Below, one piece after another: positions 31,597-40,669 of a stretch of 64,000 nt of DNA. Within the stretch, counting starts at the first letter, position 1; every line of letters starts with the position of its first letter. The notes beneath the pieces were generated by a model. The model was not told the DNA's origin. It saw nothing but the letters and a program-made list of their open reading frames with translations, and searched no databases. Made by a program: the position numbers and the translations under genes. The stretch is from Massilia sp. YIM B02763 (GTDB taxonomy: Bacteria; Pseudomonadota; Gammaproteobacteria; Burkholderiales; Burkholderiaceae_D). Location of the stretch: contig NZ_JASNRD010000010.1 in NCBI RefSeq assembly GCF_030412015.1, positions 1-64,000 of the forward strand, written 5' to 3'.

Positions 31597-32309
31597 GTAA
31601 AATCCCGAATCTCCCCAACATCAAGCCCGAACTGCTTGACCAGCCTACGCTCGAGAAGCTCGCGCCAGTGGGCGACCTGAGCCATCCGCCGCGCATCCTG
31701 ATGCTGTACGGCTCGTTGCGTGAGCGTTCCTTCAGCCGCTTCCTGACCGAGGAAGCCGCGCGCATATTGGAGCACTTCGGCGCAGAGGTGAAGATTTTCG
31801 ATCCGATGGAACTGCCGATGGCCGGCAGCGTGCCGGAGACGCATCCGAAAGTCGTCGAGCTGCGCGAGCTGTGCCTGTGGTCGGAAGGCCAGGTATGGTG
31901 CAGCCCGGAGCGCCATGGTGCGATCACGGCGGTGATGAAGAACCAGATCGACTGGATTCCGCTGGAAATGGGCGCGATCCGGCCGAGCCAGGGCCGCACG
32001 CTGGCGGTGATGCAGGTCTGCGGCGGTTCGCAGTCCTTCAACGTGGTCAACACCCTGCGCCTGCTGGGGCGCTGGATGCGCATGTTCACGATCCCGAACC
32101 AGTCCTCAGTGCCGATGGCCTATAAGGAATTCGACGACGAAGGCCGGATGCGACCGTCTGCCTACTACGATCGGGTTGTCGACGTGATGGAGGAGCTCTT
32201 CAAGATCACGTTGCTGATGCGGGGGCGAACCGATTTTCTGACCGACCGCTACAGCGAGCGCAACGAGCGTGCGCTCAAGGCGATCAATCGGCAGATCGAA
32301 AAAATTTGA
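31593..32309 (+). CDS. arsH: ArsH, NADPH-dependent FMN reductase / organoarsenical oxidase
   Basis: A 238-residue flavodoxin-like protein. The FMN loop [14 protein letters not shown] lies near residue 35, and [26 protein letters not shown] and [20 protein letters not shown] are hallmarks of ArsH. The family oxidises trivalent methylated and aromatic arsenicals and reduces quinones. It is the last gene of the rightward ars operon. Confidence 0.93.
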   Translation: MSKIPNLPNIKPELLDQPTLEKLAPVGDLSHPPRILMLYGSLRERSFSRFLTEEAARILEHFGAEVKIFDPMELPMAGSVPETHPKVVELRELCLWSEGQVWCSPERHGAITAVMKNQIDWIPLEMGAIRPSQGRTLAVMQVCGGSQSFNVVNTLRLLGRWMRMFTIPNQSSVPMAYKEFDDEGRMRPSAYYDRVVDVMEELFKITLLMRGRTDFLTDRYSERNERALKAINRQIEKI

Positions 32310-32356
32310 ACTGCTGAGGCTGGGTTGGCGCCAGCAGAGCTCTTACCCGCGGCCAA

Positions 32357-32686
32357 TCATCCTCTGGACCAGCCGGAGACAATAATCGCCATTCCGAACA
32401 AAGCGATCGCCGCGCCGGCCCAGTCCATGGTCGACAACTTCACGCCGTCGACCACGCGTAGCCAGACCAGTGCAGTAGCAACGTAGACGCCGCCATATGC
32501 CGCGTACACGCGGCCGCTGGCGGCAGGGTGTAAAGTCAGCAGCCACACGAAGAGTGCCAGGCTTGCTGCAGCCGGGGCAAGTAGCCAGATCGGGCCATTC
32601 TTACGAAGCCATAAATATGGCAGAAAACAGCCTACAATTTCCGCAACGGCTGTGGCAATGAACAACAGTCCAGTCTTCCAGATCAT
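32357..32686 (-). CDS. YnfA/UPF0060 family membrane protein
   Basis: A 109-residue protein with four transmembrane helices and the family signature [18 protein letters not shown]. YnfA belongs to the drug/metabolite transporter superfamily and resembles SMR pumps. It runs convergent to arsH and is separate from neighbours. Its role in metal resistance is unproven, but it is a common passenger of such islands. Confidence 0.9.
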   Translation of the reverse strand: MIWKTGLLFIATAVAEIVGCFLPYLWLRKNGPIWLLAPAAASLALFVWLLTLHPAASGRVYAAYGGVYVATALVWLRVVDGVKLSTMDWAGAAIALFGMAIIVSGWSRG

Positions 32687-32964
32687 TAATTCTTCTTTCG
32701 TCTACGAGGATCCGTCTGCTTTACATGCCAGTGCTCGACCGAGGTAGCAGAATCCTGTTGGTAACAATCCAGGGCGAAGACCAACGGACGGGAAACCTTG
32801 TCAGCTTTGGCGTGCATTCGCCGATGCGCATTAACAACGCTGCCTCCTTCCGCATGGTCTGCCAAAGGGGAGGACCTGGCATTATACGATCAGGAGTTGG
32901 ACGCCAGGCTGTAAGCGCCGCTGCCAATGCTTGAAAGCGTCCCTAACCTAATCCACTTTTCCGT

Positions 32965-34161
32965 TCAGGACGCGGTTTCCTCACGGAAAAGCCTAAACGC
33001 GAGTAGACAAAGTACCGCTTCCACCACGGCAAAAAGGATCAATGCCTTTCCGAAGTCAAATAAGCTCAGCACCTCCCCGAAGATGAGACTGCCCAGCCCG
33101 AAACCGATGAACAACATAAATACGTTCAGGCCCATCGCTTGTCCTGGGCGCTGGCCACCGAGGGATGTCACGATGCCGGCGAATAGCGGCTGGGTCATGT
33201 CATAACCCAGCGACAACACAGTTACCGCAAGCGCTGCGACCAGCAATGATGTATGCGAGAGCAGCGCTGCAGCGGCCAGTGCGCCGATGCCCAGGCCGAT
33301 CGGCAAAATGCGTCCGCGGCCGAAGCGATCTGCGGCGCGTCCGATCAAGGGTCCGAACAAAAAGCCAGGGACGCCGTAACCGAGCAATGCCAAGCCGATA
33401 CCGACGGGGCCCAGGCCATACTGCCGCTCGAAATACAAGCCGAGCCATGTGAAGACGCCCGAGTGGAAAATCGAATTGAGCAACACAAAGAGATAAGTAC
33501 GCTGGCCCCGTGCCGATGTGATCAGACCGCGATATGCTTGAAATAGCATGCTCCAGCCGCCCTGGATGGACTGGGTCGCGTCTGCGATCAGATTCCGATA
33601 CGGAAGCAGAACGGCCAAGATGCCAGCCCCCGCGATGCCGACGCCGATGAAGATGATGCGCCATCCGGTGTACGGCTCCAGGACGGCGCCGATGGTGGAA
33701 CCGAAAGCCATACCGCCGGCCATGGCGCCAAACAGCCAGCCCAGGGGGCGCCCTCGCCGCTCATAAGGGAATAACCGGCCGATCAGGACAAGGGCCAGCG
33801 GCACGACGCCACTTGCGCCGAGACCGGTCATCAGGCGCCAAAACGCGAGTTGCGTGATCGACTGTGCCGTAGCTGTCAAGGACGTCAGCAGCGCAAACGC
33901 GCACAGCGAGGCGGCCATGATCCGCCAGATGCCGATGCGGTCGGCCAACAAACCGTAGGCGAGCGTTGCCGCACCGTATGGAATGAGATACGCAGGGACG
34001 ATGAACCCGGTTTCGTGCGGCGAGACCGCGAATGTGGCCGCTAGCTGGGGAATGATGGGGGCCACCATGAAGGCCTGAAAGAAGATGATGAACGTTGCGG
34101 CAGCGAGCACGCGTAGCAGCGCTTCGCGCTGTCGGTTCATATCAATGGTCGTTGAGGTCAT
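32965..34161 (-). CDS. MFS transporter (12-TM exporter)
   Basis: A 398-residue major facilitator. Motif A is LLADRIGIWRIMAAS after helix 2, motif C-like Gly/Pro-rich helix 5 reads FGAMAGGMAFGSTIGAVL, and the second-half motif is GRAADRFGRGRIL. It resembles drug:H+ antiporters of the DHA1 group. Unlike the first MFS gene, it is not tied to the ars operon; it lies 159 bases downstream of the HMA chaperone on the same strand. Substrate is unknown. The 278 bases on its other side, to ynfA, hold no gene I can support. Confidence 0.85.
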   Translation of the reverse strand: MTSTTIDMNRQREALLRVLAAATFIIFFQAFMVAPIIPQLAATFAVSPHETGFIVPAYLIPYGAATLAYGLLADRIGIWRIMAASLCAFALLTSLTATAQSITQLAFWRLMTGLGASGVVPLALVLIGRLFPYERRGRPLGWLFGAMAGGMAFGSTIGAVLEPYTGWRIIFIGVGIAGAGILAVLLPYRNLIADATQSIQGGWSMLFQAYRGLITSARGQRTYLFVLLNSIFHSGVFTWLGLYFERQYGLGPVGIGLALLGYGVPGFLFGPLIGRAADRFGRGRILPIGLGIGALAAAALLSHTSLLVAALAVTVLSLGYDMTQPLFAGIVTSLGGQRPGQAMGLNVFMLFIGFGLGSLIFGEVLSLFDFGKALILFAVVEAVLCLLAFRLFREETAS

Positions 34162-34320
34162 TATTAATATTCTCGTTTCGGGAAATAGTGATCATTCGGC
34201 GGCGGCTGCTTCTTCATCAAGGACAAGGTGACGGTGTCTTGAACCCCGCCTGGCCGACGGCTGGAAAATGTATTTACGCAAAATGCTCGCCGCGCACTTC
34301 AGTCGTCAATCGTCTCGCAA

Positions 34321-34548
34321 TCAGCTCAAGATCCTGGCTTCGAAGCCCGCAATCTTCAGGGTCGCCAATATTTGTTCAGCTGTCACCAGTTCGGGGGTGA
34401 TGACAACAGCGATGCGCTGTGTCTTCGCGCTGGCAACCACTTCTTGAACGCCGGGCATCCGTCCCAGCGAAAAACGGACCCGGGTCTCGCAGCCACCGCA
34501 ATGCATCTTCTCCTCGCCAATCACTTCGAAATCGACCTTGGCAACCAT
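34321..34548 (-). CDS. HMA-domain metallochaperone (CopZ-like)
   Basis: A 75-residue ferredoxin-like HMA domain. The metal motif MHCGGCE is at residues 15-21, and the C-terminal GFEARIL is typical. It lies 24 bases downstream of the P-type ATPase on the same strand and probably delivers metal to it. Monovalent copper is the usual ligand of this motif, but the partner ATPase is atypical. Confidence 0.85.
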   Translation of the reverse strand: MVAKVDFEVIGEEKMHCGGCETRVRFSLGRMPGVQEVVASAKTQRIAVVITPELVTAEQILATLKIAGFEARILS

Positions 34549-34572
34549 GTTGATATCCTTTCCTATAACAGT

Positions 34573-37032
34573 TCAAATCCTGACCGGCTCCGCCGCGCGT
34601 CCGACGCTCAAAATCGCATCGAAGAAGAGGCGGGGCCGACCGCGTAGCGAGTTCGAAAAAATGGCGGTGACGCTGAACGCCATTGCCGCCATCGCCCAGA
34701 TGGGGTAGACCAGGCTGGTCGCAGCAAGCGGGATCCCGATCCCGTTGAACATGATGGCCAGACAGACGTTCTGCAACATCTTGCGGTAGCTCCAGCGGCT
34801 GATCTCGCGGGCATCCAGAACCGCTTCCAGGCGATTGTTCAAGATGATGATGTCCGCCGCATCAATCGCGATGTCGGCGCCATTCCCCATCGCGATTCCG
34901 ACGTTTGCCTGCATCAGGGCGACCGAGTCGTTGATCCCATCGCCGACCATCGCGACACTTCTGGCTTGCTGCATCGTCCTGATCAGGCTTGCCTTCTCCT
35001 GCGGAAGCAAACCTGCATGAACCTCATCGACCCCGACCTCGTTTCCTACACGCTCGACGGCAGCCCTGTTATCGCCACTCATCAGGATCGTGCGTATTCC
35101 TGCCTGGCGTAGCCGGTCTATCGTATATTTGGCGTTCGGCCGAACGGCATCACCGAAGGCGAGCAGCCCGAGAACTGTGTTCTCGCGCGCTACGAGAACG
35201 ACGGTCCTGCCTATTTCTTCCAGCGTTCGTACCCGCGACTCGATGTCCCCCAAGGGCACTGCCTGTTCTTTTAAAAACGCAATATTTCCGACCAAGACCA
35301 TCTGATTCTTCAGCGTCGCCCGCACGCCCCGACCCGGCACCGCTTCGAAGTGGTCGAGCGGCGGCAGACCAATCCCGCGTTCCAGCGCTGCAGTCATTAC
35401 GGCTTTTGCCAGAGGGTGCTCCGAAGCCGCTTCCACCGAAGCCGCCACGCCAAGCAATTCATCTTCCGTGTCGCTCACGGCTTCCAGTTCGAGCAGATCC
35501 GGCTTGCCTTCGGTGAGCGTTCCCGTCTTGTCGAACACGATGTGTGTCACAAGCCGCAACCCCTGGAAGGCTTCGCCTGTGCGCATCAGTATGCCGCGCT
35601 CCGCCGCTTCGCCAGCACCGCGAACGATCGCCAGCGGCGCCGAGATGCCGAGGGCGCAAGGGTAGCCCATCACGAGAACCGTAAGGCCTGCAAACACGGC
35701 ACGCTCAATGTCCGGGCTGTTGCCGGTCAGCAAAGGGAGAATCCACCAGGCGAGAAAGGAAAGTGCGGACAGCGACAGCACGGCAGGAGCGTAGAGCTTG
35801 AGCACCTTGTCGACCAGGTGCAGCATTCCGGGCTTCAAGGCGCGGGCATCTTCGACCTCTTGCACTACGCGCTGCAGGAAACTGCTTGCTCCGACCGCGG
35901 TCACGCGAACAAGTAATGTACCCAGTCCGTTCATCGATCCCCCGACGACAGTGCCGCCGGCCCTGCACTCGACCGGAAGCGGCTCGCCGGTTACCAGCGA
36001 GACGTCGACGGACGAATGGCCGTCGGCCACGACGCCGTCGACCGGGATACGCTGGCCAGGACGAACACGCACCAGGTCGCCGATAACGACCTGTTCGATC
36101 GGAAGCTCTTGTTCCTGGCCATTACGCAGCACGTATGCGGTGTCGGGCTGCAGATCAAGCAAGCGCCGCACCGCCTGTGAGCTGCGCGTCTTCACGATTA
36201 GCGATAGCCACTCCGAAAAGATGTGGTAATTGCAGACCATGACAGCCACACAGAAGAAGGGGGCTGCCGGAAAGGTCGGGCCCCCGGCAACGATGCCGTA
36301 CACGCCGCCGGCCAGGCCCGCAAACGCCGCCCCTTCCAGCAAGACATGCTGGTTGATGATCCGGCGTCGCAGCGATTGCCAGGCGATGTAAAGGATTTGC
36401 CGCGCGAGCACGAAGACGACTACCACGGCAAGAACGGCAGCGAGCCAAGCTTCGTGCCCCCCCATCCGCCCGCTTTGCCGCAGCCATGTCAGGCCAATGA
36501 CTTCGACCAGCGCAAGGAGTGTTCCTGCACTCGCTTGCGCCCAACCGCGCGGGCGCAATACGAGGAACACCGCCGCAATGAGCGATACGGCGACAAACGC
36601 TTCGAGTAGTGCGTACCAGAAATCCCCCGGCCGCGCGACCAGCGTCAGCGACCCCAGGCTGAAGAACGTCGCCCAAAGAAACCGCCTTGCTCCATGTACC
36701 AGATCGCGTTCATCCTCTTCAAAGGGCTTTAGCTTGCGTGGATCCGAAATGCTGTAGCCCATCTGGCGCAGAGTCTCCAGCAGTACCTGTGGCCGAACCT
36801 TGGCCGGGTCGTACTCCACCAGCGCCTGCTCGTGCGTAAGGCTGACGGCCACGGCGTCGACGCCCGGGTGCTGGCGCAGCGCCTTTTCAATCGTGCCCGT
36901 GCAAAGTGAGCAGTGCATCCCGGCGACCCGCGCTCGCATGCGCATCCGGTCGGGGTGGCTGCCTGGCTCCTGTGTCCACATGGGGCTTTCCAGATAAGAA
37001 GAAGCGTCCAGAGTGCTTTCAGCGGTGCTCAT
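34573..37032 (-). CDS. P1B-type heavy-metal ATPase with YPC motif
   Basis: An 819-residue pump. An N-terminal HMA domain has MHCSLCTG near residue 40. The actuator motif is VTGEPLPVE, and the ion-binding helix reads [14 protein letters not shown], so the usual CPC is YPC. The phosphorylation site is [12 protein letters not shown], the HP motif SEHPLAKAV and the hinge MVGDGIND. The last two helices contain FNGIGIPLA and [15 protein letters not shown], similar to copper pumps (MxxS...NSLR). A long N-terminal membrane stretch (residues 110-230) is unusual. It is divergent from a MerR-type regulator with which it shares a mirror-image promoter, and it forms an operon with the HMA chaperone. Confidence 0.88.
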   Translation of the reverse strand: MSTAESTLDASSYLESPMWTQEPGSHPDRMRMRARVAGMHCSLCTGTIEKALRQHPGVDAVAVSLTHEQALVEYDPAKVRPQVLLETLRQMGYSISDPRKLKPFEEDERDLVHGARRFLWATFFSLGSLTLVARPGDFWYALLEAFVAVSLIAAVFLVLRPRGWAQASAGTLLALVEVIGLTWLRQSGRMGGHEAWLAAVLAVVVVFVLARQILYIAWQSLRRRIINQHVLLEGAAFAGLAGGVYGIVAGGPTFPAAPFFCVAVMVCNYHIFSEWLSLIVKTRSSQAVRRLLDLQPDTAYVLRNGQEQELPIEQVVIGDLVRVRPGQRIPVDGVVADGHSSVDVSLVTGEPLPVECRAGGTVVGGSMNGLGTLLVRVTAVGASSFLQRVVQEVEDARALKPGMLHLVDKVLKLYAPAVLSLSALSFLAWWILPLLTGNSPDIERAVFAGLTVLVMGYPCALGISAPLAIVRGAGEAAERGILMRTGEAFQGLRLVTHIVFDKTGTLTEGKPDLLELEAVSDTEDELLGVAASVEAASEHPLAKAVMTAALERGIGLPPLDHFEAVPGRGVRATLKNQMVLVGNIAFLKEQAVPLGDIESRVRTLEEIGRTVVLVARENTVLGLLAFGDAVRPNAKYTIDRLRQAGIRTILMSGDNRAAVERVGNEVGVDEVHAGLLPQEKASLIRTMQQARSVAMVGDGINDSVALMQANVGIAMGNGADIAIDAADIIILNNRLEAVLDAREISRWSYRKMLQNVCLAIMFNGIGIPLAATSLVYPIWAMAAMAFSVTAIFSNSLRGRPRLFFDAILSVGRAAEPVRI

Positions 37033-37061
37033 GAGTTAGTCCGAATTTGTCGAATGTCGCC

Positions 37062-37150
37062 ATTCTGAAGGCTGGAGCATGGTCCAGAGTCAAGGGCTTT
37101 TTGGGCGCAAACTAGGACTTGACTCTGGACCTACCTCCAAGGTTTAGAAT
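37062..37150. promoter_or_regulatory. Mirror-image MerR-type divergent promoters
   Basis: Rightward: TTGACT (37119-37124), a 20-base spacer with CTGGA/TCCAA half-sites, and TAGAAT (37145-37150). Leftward: TTGACT (complement of 37088-37093), a 20-base spacer with a perfect CTGGA-N6-TCCAG dyad, and CAGAAT (complement of 37062-37067). GGTCCAGAGTCAAG (37081-37094) and CTTGACTCTGGACC (37118-37131) are exact inverted copies. Over-long spacers are the hallmark of MerR-activated promoters. Confidence 0.8.
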
Positions 37151-37168
37151 GCAAAATCGGAGGTGAAA

Positions 37169-37597
37169 GTGTTAACCATAGGAAAATTAGCAACATTGTT
37201 GGGCGTGACGGTCGATACGCTGCGGTTTTATGAGCGCGAGGGCCTACTCGCTCCGGCGAGCAAGAGCGAAGGCGGTTACCGGCTCTATGATGAGGATTCG
37301 GTCGTCCGGCTCCGGTTCATCAAACAGGCGCGGGACTGCGGCTTCACGCTGGGCGAAATCCAGCAGTTGCTGGTGTTGCGCGGCCAGAGCGAGGCCTGCT
37401 GTGGCGATGTCCGGCAGCGGGCGATCGAAAAGAAGCTGCAGGTGGAGGGAAAGATACGGGCACTCTCGGCCATGTCCAAGGCGCTGGACCATTTGATCGC
37501 TGACTGTGCCAATGAAACCCACCCTATCAACGGCTGCCCGATCCTGGCGGCTCTCGAGAAGGCAAGCACATCTTCCGACAGCGAAGGAAAAACGTGA
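37169..37597 (+). CDS. MerR-family heavy-metal-responsive regulator
   Basis: About 142 residues. It has the N-terminal MerR helix-turn-helix (IGKLATLLGVTVDTLRFYEREGLL), a dimerisation helix, and metal-ligand cysteines in EACCGDVR, IADCANE and GCPILAAL. The last two correspond to the 114/123-type positions of MerR. GGAGG at 37159-37163 sits five bases before the GTG at 37169, which decides the start; a GTG at 37163 overlaps that site. It should activate both the ATPase and its own operon (thioredoxin-like protein, CcdA-like protein). Confidence 0.87.
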   Translation: MLTIGKLATLLGVTVDTLRFYEREGLLAPASKSEGGYRLYDEDSVVRLRFIKQARDCGFTLGEIQQLLVLRGQSEACCGDVRQRAIEKKLQVEGKIRALSAMSKALDHLIADCANETHPINGCPILAALEKASTSSDSEGKT

Positions 37598-37860
37598 AGA
37601 TTGAACTGTTTTACGCACCAGGCTGCGACAAGTGCGCTGCCAATCGTGAGAATCTCAAGGCAGCTGCCAGCCAGTGCATCCCTGACGTCGAGTGGTGCGA
37701 GTTGAACGTGCTCGAGCATATGGAATATGCCGTCGAGCTTGGGGTGCTTACCTTGCCGGCCATCGCCATCGAGGGAGTGCTCGAGTTCCCGGCGCTGCCA
37801 AACGTGAAGCAGTTTGCCGCTGCCATCGCTCGTAAGGCGGCCAACGTGGAAAGGTCATGA
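37594..37860 (+). CDS. Small thioredoxin-like protein with CDKC motif
   Basis: An 88-residue thioredoxin-fold protein: LFYAPGCDKCAANRENL holds the CxxC, and LTLPAIAIEG provides the cis-proline. Its GTG start overlaps the stop of the MerR-type gene and its end overlaps the start of the CcdA-like gene. Small redox proteins of this kind often sit next to DsbD/CcdA-type membrane proteins and pass electrons on. Here the regulator suggests a role in thiol repair or metal reduction under metal stress. Confidence 0.8.
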   Translation: MKIELFYAPGCDKCAANRENLKAAASQCIPDVEWCELNVLEHMEYAVELGVLTLPAIAIEGVLEFPALPNVKQFAAAIARKAANVERS

Positions 37861-38558
37861 TCATGGATCCCTCAGCGCTGGGGCAAGCCGTCCAGCATGC
37901 CGGTTTCGCTGCTGTTGGCGTAGGGTTTCTGACCGGTCTCTTCTTCAGCCTGAATCCCGTGGCCGTCGCGGCGATCCCGGTGTCGCTCGCTTACGTCACA
38001 AAGGCGCGGGACCGGAGCGAGTCCATCACCTTTGGCAGCATGTTCATTCTTGGCATGCTTGCGATGCACGTGCTGCTCGGGTTGCTGGCCGGCCTGAGCG
38101 GACTTTGGGTCGCGCGCCTGCTCGGGCGTCAATGGGGACTTGTGCTTGGGCCGTTCCTGATTCTCCTCGGTCTGATCTGGCCGGGCTGGCTTCGATTGCC
38201 GCTCCCGACCGTGTCCGTTCGCGCGCGGCGTGTTACCGGCGTTTGGGGCGCCTTCACGTTGGGCATGGTCTTCTCGGTAGCGGTCTGCCCATTTTGCACG
38301 CCAGCCTTGCTGGTCCTGTTGGGAGGGGCCGCTTCGGCCGGCTCACCACTACTGGGCGCTGCGTTGCTGTTGGCATTCGCGATCGGGCGTTCGATCCCTG
38401 TTGGCTTGGGGGCGTGGGCTATAGGCTGGCTGGAGAACTTGAAGCCATTTTCCAAATACTCGAAAGCGTTCGAAGTCATCGGCGGCATCGCGCTGATCGC
38501 GGCGGGGCTATACATGCTGAACGCCTATTTCTTCATCATTCCATCGCTGGCGGCGTGA
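37857..38558 (+). CDS. CcdA/DsbD-like membrane protein
   Basis: A 233-residue protein with six or seven predicted helices and the CcdA/DsbD fold. The first helix motif that is normally PCxxP reads SLNPVAVAAIPVSLAY, without Cys. The second has CPFCTPALL near residue 144. With one Cys pair changed, it may not perform classical CcdA electron transfer, and a metal-transport or modified redox role is possible. It overlaps the thioredoxin-like gene by four bases. Confidence 0.8.
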   Translation: MIMDPSALGQAVQHAGFAAVGVGFLTGLFFSLNPVAVAAIPVSLAYVTKARDRSESITFGSMFILGMLAMHVLLGLLAGLSGLWVARLLGRQWGLVLGPFLILLGLIWPGWLRLPLPTVSVRARRVTGVWGAFTLGMVFSVAVCPFCTPALLVLLGGAASAGSPLLGAALLLAFAIGRSIPVGLGAWAIGWLENLKPFSKYSKAFEVIGGIALIAAGLYMLNAYFFIIPSLAA

Positions 38559-38579
38559 GCCGCCTCAACGGTGATCGCC

Positions 38580-38777
38580 ATGAGCGAATCGACCACGTTA
38601 TCTGATGACATCACAGCAGCATTCGGACGCGCGTGCAGGGAGAAGGACTGGCAAATTGCCGAGTTTCTGCTCCAGGCACTGGAAGCACTGTCCGAGCGCG
38701 ATCAGGCCGATGAACAAGCACGAAGGACGCGCCACCTCCGGCTTGTTTTCTCCTCTGAGAGTCGATTGATACCGTAA
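38580..38777 (+). CDS. Small hypothetical protein downstream of the CcdA-like gene
   Basis: A 65-residue protein with one amphipathic helical region (FGRACREKDWQIAEFLLQAL). I do not recognise a family with certainty. It follows the CcdA-like gene by 21 bases and may be the last gene of that operon. The ATG at 38580 is preferred over an in-frame GTG at 38571. Confidence 0.5.
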   Translation: MSESTTLSDDITAAFGRACREKDWQIAEFLLQALEALSERDQADEQARRTRHLRLVFSSESRLIP

Positions 38778-38859
38778 GTACGCTCTTCCGGGTAAGGTAC
38801 GAACTGTAATCGCCTGTTTGCCGATGCCCCGCCGGCCATTGGCAAGGAGGCGAAAGAAA

Positions 38860-39258
38860 TCAGTCATCGATCAGTGCCTGGATTATTGGGCACCCTGCAC
38901 TAGGATGCTCGCTGTCGCAGCGCGATACCAGCGTTGCGAGCGCTGTCTTCATTGCAAGCAGATCGCTTAATTTAGCCTCTACCATGGCGAGCTTCTTCGC
39001 TGCCAGGTCGCGGGTGCTGGCGCAGGTCTGCGAGCCGTCCAGCTTGAGAAGACTCGCGATTTCATCGAGCGTAAAGCCAAGGTGTTGTGCCCGCTTGATG
39101 AAGCGAATCCGGCGTACATCCTCGCCCGCATAGGTGCGGTAGCCGCTGTACGGCCGCGCCGGCTCATCGATCAGTCCACTTCGTTGATAGAACCGGACCG
39201 TCTCCACATTCACGCCGGCTGCGCTGGCCAAGCGGCTGATGGTCATTTTCTCTGTCAT
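38860..39258 (-). CDS. merR: Mercury-responsive regulator MerR
   Basis: A 132-residue MerR. HTH segment ISRLASAAGVNVETVRFYQR, then the three Hg(II)-binding cysteines in QTCASTRDLA, SRCDSEH and AGCPIIQAL, matching Cys82, Cys117 and Cys126 of Tn501 MerR. It is divergent from merT over a canonical mer operator and should repress without and activate with mercury. Confidence 0.93.
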   Translation of the reverse strand: MTEKMTISRLASAAGVNVETVRFYQRSGLIDEPARPYSGYRTYAGEDVRRIRFIKRAQHLGFTLDEIASLLKLDGSQTCASTRDLAAKKLAMVEAKLSDLLAMKTALATLVSRCDSEHPSAGCPIIQALIDD

Positions 39259-39262
39259 GCAC

Positions 39263-39293
39263 TTGACTCCGTATATGTGTACGGAGTTTATCC
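39263..39293 (+). promoter_or_regulatory. merT promoter and MerR operator
   Basis: TTGACT (39263-39268), a 19-base spacer and TTATCC (39288-39293). The dyad CTCCGTA-N6-TACGGAG (39267-39286) fills the spacer, as in the classical mer operator of Tn21 and Tn501. A second small dyad, GTTTCA-N3-TGAAAC (39295-39309), follows the -10 box. Confidence 0.88.
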
Positions 39294-39324
39294 TGTTTCA
39301 CCGTGAAACCTGTTTGGAGCGAGC

Positions 39325-39669
39325 ATGGCAATCGGAACGAAGGGATCCTTGGTCGCAGGCGTGTTGGCGGCGATCGGGGCCTCAGCATGTTGCGCCGGTC
39401 CGCTCATCCTCCTGCTGCTCGGCATCAGCGGCGGATGGGCATCTCACCTGATTGCGTTCGAACCCTACAGCCCCTACCTCACCGCGCTGACGGTGCTGTT
39501 TTTAGGAGCCGCCTTCCACAACTTGTACCTGCGTCGGCAGGCTTGCGCGCCTGGCGACGCCTGCGCCGCTGACCGTGTCATCAGGAGCCAGCGCATCATG
39601 TTCTGGTTCGTTGCCGTCCCCGTCGTACTACTGCTGACGTTTCCCTTGTACGCCCCGCTGTTCTATTAA
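39325..39669 (+). CDS. merT: Mercuric transport protein MerT
   Basis: A 114-residue inner-membrane protein with three helices. The Hg-binding vicinal Cys pair is in helix 1 (GASACCAGPLILLLLG, near residue 22), and a second pair in the cytoplasmic loop (ACAPGDACA near 75-80). It takes Hg(II) from MerP into the cell. It starts the mer operon under the MerR operator. Confidence 0.94.
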   Translation: MAIGTKGSLVAGVLAAIGASACCAGPLILLLLGISGGWASHLIAFEPYSPYLTALTVLFLGAAFHNLYLRRQACAPGDACAADRVIRSQRIMFWFVAVPVVLLLTFPLYAPLFY

Positions 39670-39681
39670 AAGGATTTCCCG

Positions 39682-39957
39682 ATGCGTATTTCTACATTCA
39701 TCGTGTCCGTGTTACTGAGCGGATCGGCCTTCGCCGGTACCGCAGAAACACTTACCCTTAACGTGCAAAACATGAGCTGTGCCGGGTGCCCGATCACGGT
39801 CAAAAAGGCGCTTGAACGAGTTCCTGGCGTAAGCGAGGTGAAAATCGATTTCGAGCACAAGACGGCCACTGTGCACATGGATGCGGACAAAGCCAACGTC
39901 TCCATGCTGACCAAAGCGACGGCTGACGCAGGCTTCCCTTCGACCGTCAGGAAGTGA
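39682..39957 (+). CDS. merP: Periplasmic mercury-binding protein MerP
   Basis: A 91-residue exported HMA-domain protein. A signal peptide of about 19 residues (VSVLLSGSAFA) precedes the metal motif NMSCAGCPITVKKAL. It binds Hg(II) in the periplasm and passes it to MerT. It lies 12 bases after merT. Confidence 0.94.
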   Translation: MRISTFIVSVLLSGSAFAGTAETLTLNVQNMSCAGCPITVKKALERVPGVSEVKIDFEHKTATVHMDADKANVSMLTKATADAGFPSTVRK

Positions 39958-39961
39958 TGCG

Positions 39962-40174
39962 ATGACCGAGGCAATTTTAGAGTCGACCCTGACCTGTCCG
40001 CGTTGCGGGCTGAGCAAACTGGAAACCATGCCGACTGATGCATGCCAGTTCTACTACGAGTGCGAAGGCTGTGCCGTCGTGCTGCGGCCAAAGGCCGGTG
40101 ACTGCTGTGTCTTTTGCTCATACGGCACGGTCAAGTGCCCGCCGATTCAACTGGAGCGTCCCTGCTGTGGCTAA
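39962..40174 (+). CDS. GDCCxxC-domain protein of mer operons
   Basis: A 70-residue soluble Cys-rich protein with CPRCGLSK, ECEGC and GDCCVFCSYG, ending PCCG. This small family is regularly found in mer operons, sometimes as a selenoprotein; its function is not established, but the ten cysteines imply metal binding. It starts four bases after merP and occupies the place where merA would be expected. Confidence 0.85.
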   Translation: MTEAILESTLTCPRCGLSKLETMPTDACQFYYECEGCAVVLRPKAGDCCVFCSYGTVKCPPIQLERPCCG

Positions 40175-40187
40175 CGTACGTTCCTTG

Positions 40188-40286
40188 GAGCTTCGCTATT
40201 GCTGACGACAGCACTTCCGCGCAATCCCACGGCAAGAACTCGTCGATGCGATTCACCGGATGGTCAGGATTGACGATGAGACCGGC
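40188..40286 (-). pseudogene. Remnant of IS66-family transposase (TnpC C-terminus)
   Basis: The minus strand reads, in one frame, PDHPVNRIDEFLPWDCAEVL, which matches the C-terminal block of IS66 TnpC (HPVNRI-x-ELLPW). Only about 33 codons remain, with no start and no IS ends recognised. It lies between the mer operon and a truncated tolC-like gene, so an IS66 insertion followed by deletion probably removed the sequence between them. Confidence 0.65.
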
Positions 40287-40292
40287 CTGTGA

Positions 40293-40526
40293 CTAGGTTG
40301 CATCGGCAATCGCGCCACTTTGCGTAGCAGAACGCAATGTCAGATTCGACGCCAAAGCCAGGCGTATTGCCTCGCCCAGCGTAATGATTGTGCCCGTGGT
40401 CGTCGGTGCCGGCGTATTCGGGCCCTCGGCCGCTAAAACTGTTTGCTGATCACTTTGCTGTGCAGCTACTGCGAGCAGCGGCATGGACAAAGCCGCAACT
40501 CCCAGCATGATAAGTCTGGTTTGCAT
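40293..40526 (-). pseudogene. Truncated TolC/CzcC-family outer membrane gene (N-terminal fragment)
   Basis: 77 residues: a signal peptide (LIMLGVAALSMPLLAVAA), then ITLGEAIRLALASNLTLR, the opening motif of TolC-family efflux proteins. The frame ends after about 45 mature residues, next to the IS66 remnant, while complete proteins have over 400. It lies downstream of a czcI-like gene on the same strand, so this was probably a second czc-type operon broken by transposition. Confidence 0.7.
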
Positions 40527-40669
40527 GGATAACTCCGAAAATGAAAACGAAGGTCATCCGGCGGCGCCATAGCAGAGTCAGGGCTGCATCGAGCCCTCAA
40601 GCACAGGTACTAACTTTGAGAAAAGTGTGGTTCCGCCGGATCTACGCAACGGAGTTCCATTGAGGCCGT

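Noticed and set aside
32690..32964. Small open frames between ynfA and the second MFS gene
   Set aside because: No recognisable product; could be an eroded IS, but no motif supports it.
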